Positions 6,896 to 11,351 of a stretch of DNA of 11,351 nucleotides are shown one piece after another; positions within the stretch are counted from its first letter, which is position 1; each line of letters opens with the position of its first letter. The notes under the pieces are model-generated. The model searched no databases. It saw only the letters and a list, made by a program, of their open reading frames with translations, and was not told the origin of the DNA. Made by a program: the position numbers and the translations under genes. The DNA comes from Mucilaginibacter sp. (lineage in GTDB: Bacteria; Bacteroidota; Bacteroidia; Sphingobacteriales; Sphingobacteriaceae), in NCBI GenBank assembly GCA_025934475.1, contig JAICXZ010000039.1, forward strand, positions 1 to 11,351. The letters are read 5' to 3'.

Positions 6896-7483
6896 GTGTT
6901 TAGGAATTTCATAAACGGTTTCATAACTACGTGGAAGGGTTTAACTCTTACCATCGGGCACCTTTTTTCATCACACAAAAAGCGGCAAATAATACAGGTT
7001 AGCTCCGACAATTATTTTAAGCAGATGGAGGGCACCAATACAATCCAGTATCCTAAGCAGGAGTTGCCGGTGCCGGAAGTTGGCCGTTACCAGTTGGATG
7101 TAGAGATCGATGACTGTATCGTTTGCGACCTCTGCGCTAAAGTTTGCCCTGTCGATTGTATCGACATTGAAGCGATAAAAGCTACCGAAGCTATTGGACA
7201 AACATCGGATGGAACGACCAAGCGCTTATATGCAGCGAAGTTTGATATTGATATGGCCAAATGCATGTATTGCGGATTGTGCACCATTGTGTGCCCGACC
7301 GAGTGCATCATCATGACTAATCAGTACGATCGTACCGTATTTGAGCTGAAGGACCTGACTTACGAATTTTCGGACATGACAGCCGAGGAGGCTGCCGAAA
7401 AACGTGCCCTACTCGAAAAGCAATTGGCCGAAAGGCAGGCCGCCAAAGAAGCTGCTATGAAACAGAAAGGGGGCGGAGCATGA
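6896..7483 (+). CDS. nuoI: NADH-quinone oxidoreductase subunit I (2x[4Fe-4S])
   Basis: NuoI is the ferredoxin-like subunit that carries clusters N6a and N6b and passes electrons towards the quinone site at the NuoB/NuoD/NuoH junction. The 195-residue product has an amphipathic N-terminal segment (FINGFITTWKGLTLTIGHLF) that sits on the membrane. Two classical CxxCxxCxxxCP motifs follow: Cys74, 77, 80, 84 (CIVCDLCAKVCPVDC) and Cys123, 126, 129, 133 (CMYCGLCTIVCPTEC). The last 40 residues form a charged Ala/Glu/Lys helix (AAEKRALLEKQLAERQAAKEA) ending in GGGA. The start is GTG at 6896 and no ATG is available. A purine run (AAAAAAGGG) abuts it, too close for a normal Shine-Dalgarno site. Its TGA overlaps the ATG of nuoJ (ATGA), which indicates translational coupling. 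Confidence 0.96.
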   Translation: MFRNFINGFITTWKGLTLTIGHLFSSHKKRQIIQVSSDNYFKQMEGTNTIQYPKQELPVPEVGRYQLDVEIDDCIVCDLCAKVCPVDCIDIEAIKATEAIGQTSDGTTKRLYAAKFDIDMAKCMYCGLCTIVCPTECIIMTNQYDRTVFELKDLTYEFSDMTAEEAAEKRALLEKQLAERQAAKEAAMKQKGGGA

Positions 7484-8028
7484 CAATGGTACAAGCCATG
7501 TTTTACCTGATGGGATTCATCACTCTTGCTTCTGGTCTGTTTATCGCCATAAGTAAAAACCTGGTTCGAAGCGTTTTTATGTTCTTTGTGACGCTGATGG
7601 CGCTGGCTGGTTTATACGTGCTGGCGCTGGCCGATTTTATAGCCATTACGCAGATTGTGGTGTATGTGGGTGGAATACTGGTGCTGATCGTCTTTGCATT
7701 TATGCTTTCCGGCAGAGAAACGTTGGCCAATTTGCAGCAACAGCAAAGTAAGTTTATCAGAATAAAGAAGCTTCCCGCCATTTTGCTGGCGGTGTTGTTC
7801 TTTATTGTGATGATCAACGTGCTGTTCAAAACCAACTTTGACGGCCTTCCCTGGATACAACAAGCGATAGCACAAAAAAATACGATTGGCACTAATGATG
7901 CAATGATCGGTAATATTGGGGTTGGATTGATGACTCATTACCTGCTGCCCTTTGAGGCAATCTCCATTTTATTGATGATGGCCCTGGTAGGTGCAGCGCA
8001 CATTTCGAGAAAGGAGAAGGGTATATGA
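7480..8028 (+). CDS. nuoJ: NADH-quinone oxidoreductase subunit J (complex I ND6)
   Basis: NuoJ is a five-helix membrane subunit of complex I at the junction between the quinone module and the antiporter-like subunits. The 182-residue product shows the family core LMALAGLYVLALADFIAITQIVVYVGGILVLIVFAFML, whose third helix with the V-x-Y-V-G-G break is the part that changes shape during coupling. It then has a hydrophilic loop, a fourth helix (LPAILLAVLFFIVMINVLF) and a final helix (LLPFEAISILLMMALVGAAHI). The start at 7480 overlaps the nuoI stop. A second ATG at 7486, two codons in, is spaced better (7 bases) from the GGAG at 7475-7478, while the purine run from 7466 would serve 7480. Its own stop overlaps nuoK (ATGA). 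Confidence 0.95.
   Translation: MTMVQAMFYLMGFITLASGLFIAISKNLVRSVFMFFVTLMALAGLYVLALADFIAITQIVVYVGGILVLIVFAFMLSGRETLANLQQQQSKFIRIKKLPAILLAVLFFIVMINVLFKTNFDGLPWIQQAIAQKNTIGTNDAMIGNIGVGLMTHYLLPFEAISILLMMALVGAAHISRKEKGI
8011..8020 (+). promoter_or_regulatory. Strong Shine-Dalgarno site for nuoK
   Basis: AAGGAGAAGG lies inside the end of nuoJ, with AGGAG (8012-8016) spaced 8 bases from the nuoK ATG at 8025. Good Shine-Dalgarno sites are rare in this window, so this one fixes the nuoK start and suggests that nuoK is initiated efficiently at the J/K overlap. Confidence 0.7.
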
Positions 8029-8330
8029 TCAGTTTATCCGATTTCCTGATTGTAAGCGCTGGGCTGTTTTGTATCGGGCTGTTTGTTACCCTGACCAAAA
8101 GAAATGCAATCCAGATTCTGATCGGTATCGAACTGATGCTGAATGCCGCGATCTTGAATTTAATTGCCTTTGGCAAATATGACAGGTTTACCAACAGCGG
8201 GCAAACCTTTGCGTTGTTTGCAATAGTTTTGGCCGCAGCAACCACGGCGGTTGCATTGGCTATTATATTAAACGTTTACAAAAAATACAAAACCATTGAT
8301 CCGGATAAAACGGATCAATTGAAAGATTAA
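8025..8330 (+). CDS. nuoK: NADH-quinone oxidoreductase subunit K (complex I ND4L)
   Basis: NuoK is the three-helix, MrpC-like membrane subunit of complex I lying between NuoJ and NuoN in the proton path. The 101-residue product is of normal length. Helix 1 is FLIVSAGLFCIGLFVTL, helix 2 contains the conserved glutamate Glu36 (LIGIELMLNAAILNLIAF) and helix 3 is GQTFALFAIVLAAATTAVALAIILNVY. In E. coli NuoK the matching helix 3 reads LAAAEASIGLA, with the conserved Glu72. Here the aligned residue is Thr73 (one extra residue in the loop). The reading of the codons (GCA GCA ACC ACG) is unambiguous. The start overlaps nuoJ and has a strong ribosome site. The last 15 residues are hydrophilic. A 28-base palindrome follows 5 bases after the stop. 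Confidence 0.95.
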   Translation: MISLSDFLIVSAGLFCIGLFVTLTKRNAIQILIGIELMLNAAILNLIAFGKYDRFTNSGQTFALFAIVLAAATTAVALAIILNVYKKYKTIDPDKTDQLKD

Positions 8331-8335
8331 TTATC

Positions 8336-8363
8336 GTAGAGACACGATGCATCGCGTCTCTAC
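8336..8363 (+). repeat. 28-base near-perfect palindrome between nuoK and nuoL
   Basis: The arms GTAGAGAC (8336-8343) and GTCTCTAC (8356-8363) flank the perfect inner palindrome CGATGCATCG (8345-8354). The only mismatch in the 28 bases is A8344 against C8355. It has the form of a REP-like dispersed palindrome; I recall sequences of this type as high-copy intergenic elements in Bacteroidota and cyanobacteria, but copy number in this genome cannot be seen. It is not followed by a T-run, so it does not look like a terminator. Confidence 0.75.
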
Positions 8364-8377
8364 ACTGTTTAAAAGCA

Positions 8378-10405
8378 TTGGAAGATTTTCTACAGCACAT
8401 AGATACATTAACGATCAACTTTGCCCTGGGCGCGGTTATAATGCCACTGCTGGCTGCTATCGTTAATCGCTGTCTTCCCGCTAATTCTAAACCATCCGGA
8501 TGGATATCTACCCTGGCTATACTGGTAAGTGCGGTTTTATCAATTTTTGTTTTTGCAAAAGTTTGGAATCAACACGAGGTGCATCAGCAGCAAGTTTGGT
8601 TCACTATCGGAAACACCTCGGTTTATACGGGTATTTTGCTGAATAATCTTTCAGTACTGATGCTGGTGTTAGTATCGCTCGTGGCATTGCCGGTGCATAT
8701 CTACTCAACAGCCTATATGAAGGACGACGACCGCTATGGCCGTTATTTCGTCTACCTCAGCTTTTTCTGTTTCAGTATGCTGGCATTGGTTGTTGTAGAT
8801 AACCTGGTGCTGTTTTATGCTTTCTGGGAATTGGTGGGCTTCTCATCCTATTTACTGATCGGTTTCTGGTATACCAAACCGAAAGCTATTATTGCCAACA
8901 AAAAAGCCTTTATCATGAACCGGATAGGGGATATTGGTTTGCTTACGGCAATTGCCATCCTCTTTGCGTCATATCACACTTTTGATATCGAACAATTATT
9001 CGGCGCTAATGGCGTAGTTAAATCTGCGGCAATCTCATCAAACTGGCAATACGTTGCCTGCATTGGTTTGTTTCTGGCGGTTGCCGCGAAATCAGCTCAA
9101 TTTCCGCTGCATACCTGGTTGCCCGATGCGATGGAGGGTCCGACGTCGATCTCAGCGCTTATCCATGCCGCCACAATGGTTGCAGCCGGGGTGTTTTTAC
9201 TTGGTCGTTTTTATCCCGTCTTCACGCACGATGAGCTGACTATTTTAGCGATTATCGGCTGCTTTACAGCTTTTATGGCCGCAACCATCGCACTCACCCA
9301 AAACGATCTGAAGCGCATTCTCGCTTACTCAACTATTTCCCAATTGGGCTATATGGTAATGGCCATGGGCATAGGCGCGTATTCTTCTTCGCTGTTTCAC
9401 CTGGCCACGCATGCTTTTTTTAAATGCTTGTTGTTCCTGGTTGCAGGTATTGTGATCCATGAGGTGCAGCACATGAAGGACGAGTACAACTTGCACATCG
9501 ATCCACAGAATATACTGTATATGGGTGGTTTGCGCAAAAAGATGCCTTTGACGTTTATCGCCTCTGTGGTTGGTGGTTTGGCGCTTTTCGGATTTCCGTT
9601 AACATCCGGTTATTTATCCAAGGACGGCATATTGATTCAATCTTTTGAGTGGGCCGAAGGCAAAGACTGGTTACATAAACTGATTCCGATTGGCGCTTTA
9701 CTCACCAGTTGGCTAACGGCGTTTTATATCGCAAGACTAGTGATAAAAGTATTTTTCGGTGAGTTTAAAGCCGCGCAATTTGATCCGGCAATAAAACTGC
9801 ATGTCAGCGATGGCAAATGGCAATACAGAGTACCGCTGGTGTTGCTGATGGGGTGCAGCCTGTTTCCACTCTTTTCAATTAACCCGATTTTATATGAGAA
9901 AGCCTGGATATTTAATGGCTTCTCAGTTATTACAGCTTTAGACCGCGTAAATATCTATCATACTATTTTGCCGCTGCTGGTCAACCTCGTTGGAGTAATT
10001 GTGATGTATTGGGCCTATGCCATTTATATCAAAGAAAAGGCGCTGCCGTTACCCGAATCCGGTTTCCTGTTTAGATTTTCCTACCGCGAATGGTATTTTG
10101 ATAAGATATATCAAAAAGTCATTGTATTGCCTGTGATAGCGCTTAGCAAGTTTACCCGCTGGTTCGACCGCAATATACTTGATGGTTTTATACATTTGCT
10201 GGCGAAAATTGGCATTGGCGGGTCAAAGATTGCCGAATGGTGTGATCGATATCTAATCGACGGATTTTTGCATCTATTGGCATCAATAACCCTGGGTATC
10301 GGTAATTTTGCACGGCGTTTCCAAAATGGTAAAGTGCAATACTACTTGTTCAGCATGCTGGCGATTATTTTAGCTGTTTTTATTTTTAAAATACTTATTT
10401 ATTAG
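8378..10405 (+). CDS. nuoL: NADH-quinone oxidoreductase subunit L (complex I ND5)
   Basis: NuoL is the distal antiporter-like proton-pumping subunit of complex I, with the long lateral helix that runs along the membrane arm. The 675-residue product is of family length. Key residues are in place: Glu151 in FWELVGFSSYLLIGFW, the NRIGDIGLL segment, Lys238 in AKSAQFPLHTWLPDAMEGPTSISALIHAATMVAAG, His263 in LIHAATM, and the broken-helix lysine in SGYLSKDGIL. The C-terminal part has two 26-residue-spaced segments, DRNILDGFIHLLAKI (from 597) and DRYLIDGFLHLLASI (from 623), before the last membrane helix. The start must be TTG at 8378 (MEDFLQHIDTL). No in-frame ATG lies between it and the nuoK stop, and no Shine-Dalgarno site is visible. 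Its stop codon TAG falls inside the first arm of a large inverted repeat. Confidence 0.95.
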   Translation: MEDFLQHIDTLTINFALGAVIMPLLAAIVNRCLPANSKPSGWISTLAILVSAVLSIFVFAKVWNQHEVHQQQVWFTIGNTSVYTGILLNNLSVLMLVLVSLVALPVHIYSTAYMKDDDRYGRYFVYLSFFCFSMLALVVVDNLVLFYAFWELVGFSSYLLIGFWYTKPKAIIANKKAFIMNRIGDIGLLTAIAILFASYHTFDIEQLFGANGVVKSAAISSNWQYVACIGLFLAVAAKSAQFPLHTWLPDAMEGPTSISALIHAATMVAAGVFLLGRFYPVFTHDELTILAIIGCFTAFMAATIALTQNDLKRILAYSTISQLGYMVMAMGIGAYSSSLFHLATHAFFKCLLFLVAGIVIHEVQHMKDEYNLHIDPQNILYMGGLRKKMPLTFIASVVGGLALFGFPLTSGYLSKDGILIQSFEWAEGKDWLHKLIPIGALLTSWLTAFYIARLVIKVFFGEFKAAQFDPAIKLHVSDGKWQYRVPLVLLMGCSLFPLFSINPILYEKAWIFNGFSVITALDRVNIYHTILPLLVNLVGVIVMYWAYAIYIKEKALPLPESGFLFRFSYREWYFDKIYQKVIVLPVIALSKFTRWFDRNILDGFIHLLAKIGIGGSKIAEWCDRYLIDGFLHLLASITLGIGNFARRFQNGKVQYYLFSMLAIILAVFIFKILIY

Positions 10406-10521
10406 ATATGAGATTTGAGATATGAGATTTGAGACTTTAAATAGCGGACAAATAAAAAGTCATGCCTTACTTTTTAAACAGGCCATGAATCTCATATCTC
10501 ATATCTCAAATCTCACGTCTA
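10403..10521 (+). repeat. 119-base inverted-repeat element between nuoL and nuoM
   Basis: The arms 10403-10434 and 10490-10521 are reverse complements over 32 bases with three mismatches. Nineteen bases are perfect (10410-10428 against 10496-10514, GAGATTTGAGATATGAGAT). The left arm is itself two exact copies of the 14-mer AGATATGAGATTTG (10404-10417, 10418-10431). The 55-base centre contains a second hairpin, AAAAAGT (10454-10460) with ACTTTTT (10469-10475). The element fills the whole gap from the nuoL stop to 4 bases before the nuoM ATG. There is no coding capacity. It resembles a short non-autonomous palindromic element. Confidence 0.8.
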
Positions 10522-10525
10522 GATC

Positions 10526-11351
10526 ATGAATATACTGTCACTGCTGATATTTGCCCCCTTGCTTTTCGCACTGCTCATTGTGGTGTTGCCCTCGTCATTG
10601 CGGGTGGGATTCAAATACATTGCCCTGCTTGCCACATTGGTGCAGTTGGGAATCAGCATCTGGATGTACCTGCATTTTCAAACCGGGAGCGGTTTTGCCG
10701 GGGTAAATAACGAAGCTCAATTTCAATTCATGCAGAAATTGCCCTGGATCAACCTCAACCTGGGCAGCATGGGTCATATGCAGATTGATTATTTCGTTGG
10801 TATCGACGGTATTTCGATTACGCTGGTGTTGATGACTTCTGTAGTAATGGTGATTGCGGCAGTGGCCTCCTGGGAAATTAAGAGTAACCTCAAAGGCTAT
10901 TTTACCCTGTTTCTGTTGTTGAACACAGCTGTAGTTGGCGTATTCTGTGCGCTTGATTTCTTCCTGTTTTATATCTTTTATGAGCTGATGTTGTTGCCAC
11001 TCTATTTCCTCATAGGTATGTGGGGTGGGGCACGACGCGAATATGCGGCAATCAAATTTTTCCTTTATACTTTATTTGGTTCGGTGTTCATGCTGCTGGT
11101 TATGGTGGGCCTTTACCTGTCGGTTAAAGATCCGGCTACGGGTAATCATACCTTCAATATCGTTCAAATGATGAATCCGGCCAGCTACGATTCCGATTCC
11201 ATTTTCTCGGTATTAGCACATAAAACCATCTTCGGAATACCGGCCCGGACGGTTGGCTTTGTGGTGTTGTTTATTGCATTTGCCATAAAGGTGCCGGTAG
11301 TGCCGCTGCATACATGGCTGCCTGATGCCCACGTGGAAGCGCCCACTCCGG
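10526..11351 (+). CDS. nuoM: NADH-quinone oxidoreductase subunit M (complex I ND4), 5' part
   Basis: NuoM is the second antiporter-like proton-pumping subunit of complex I. The frame is open from ATG 10526 to the window end (275 codons; the family is about 480-550, so roughly half is present). The translation begins MNILSLLIFAPLLFALLIVVL. Diagnostic blocks are YFVGIDGISITLVLMT, the essential glutamate Glu153 in FYELMLLPLYFLIGMWGG, IKFFLYTLFGSVFMLL, and Lys255 in AFAIKVPVVPLHTWLPDAHVEAPTP, which continues past the end. The DGIS and WLPDAHVEAPT forms separate it from NuoL (DAMEGPT) and NuoN. The ATG lies 4 bases after an inverted-repeat element and has no Shine-Dalgarno site. nuoN is expected next, outside the window. 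Confidence 0.95.
   Translation, partial: MNILSLLIFAPLLFALLIVVLPSSLRVGFKYIALLATLVQLGISIWMYLHFQTGSGFAGVNNEAQFQFMQKLPWINLNLGSMGHMQIDYFVGIDGISITLVLMTSVVMVIAAVASWEIKSNLKGYFTLFLLLNTAVVGVFCALDFFLFYIFYELMLLPLYFLIGMWGGARREYAAIKFFLYTLFGSVFMLLVMVGLYLSVKDPATGNHTFNIVQMMNPASYDSDSIFSVLAHKTIFGIPARTVGFVVLFIAFAIKVPVVPLHTWLPDAHVEAPTP

Noticed and set aside
7503..7892. Minus-strand open frame of 129 codons opposite nuoJ
   Set aside because: It is antisense to a clear NuoJ and its translation matches no recognisable family; it is a shadow frame. The same applies to other minus-strand frames, such as those opposite bamA, the first Skp gene and nuoI.
7991..8182. Plus-strand open frame overlapping nuoJ and nuoK in another frame
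   Set aside because: Both NuoJ and NuoK are clear in their own frames; this is a shadow.
8336..8377. K-L palindrome as a transcription terminator
   Set aside because: No T-run follows the dyad, and nuoL continues the same operon 14 bases later.
10404..10520. Repeated 14-mers in the nuoL-nuoM gap as a small CRISPR array
   Set aside because: The direct copies abut without spacers and the other copies are inverted, which does not fit a CRISPR layout.

Overview
The window looks like core chromosome of a Bacteroidota bacterium, most likely Sphingobacteriaceae (Mucilaginibacter/Pedobacter type). The reasons are the gene order uppS-bamA-OmpH/Skp-OmpH/Skp-murI, the A/T-rich leaders with few Shine-Dalgarno sites, putative promoters of the Bacteroidota form TAnnTTTG, and the sequence style of the complex I subunits. 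All genes lie on the plus strand. The genus call is inference from protein style, not from a search.

Left half (1-5575), cell envelope: the 3' part of uppS (undecaprenyl diphosphate synthase), bamA (outer-membrane protein assembly factor), three OmpH/Skp-type periplasmic chaperone genes, and murI (glutamate racemase). UppS and MurI supply peptidoglycan precursors; BamA and the Skp-like proteins deliver and insert outer-membrane proteins. The second and third Skp genes are close tandem paralogues separated by a terminator. A second terminator lies between the third one and murI.

Right half (5576-11351), respiratory complex I membrane arm: nuoH, nuoI, nuoJ, nuoK, nuoL and the 5' part of nuoM. 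The cluster begins at nuoH directly after murI, so nuoA-G are not adjacent upstream. I-J and J-K overlap by ATGA. The gaps before H, before I, between K and L, and between L and M each carry a different short-repeat or palindromic element. NuoH, NuoI and NuoL have no ATG start available and need TTG or GTG.

I see no undescribed multi-gene system, no mobile element with a transposase, no CRISPR array and no RNA gene. The points most worth a second look are the loss of the conserved third-helix glutamate of NuoK (Thr in its place), the repeat elements packed into the nuo gaps, and the terminator/promoter overlap that predicts a nearly leaderless murI transcript.
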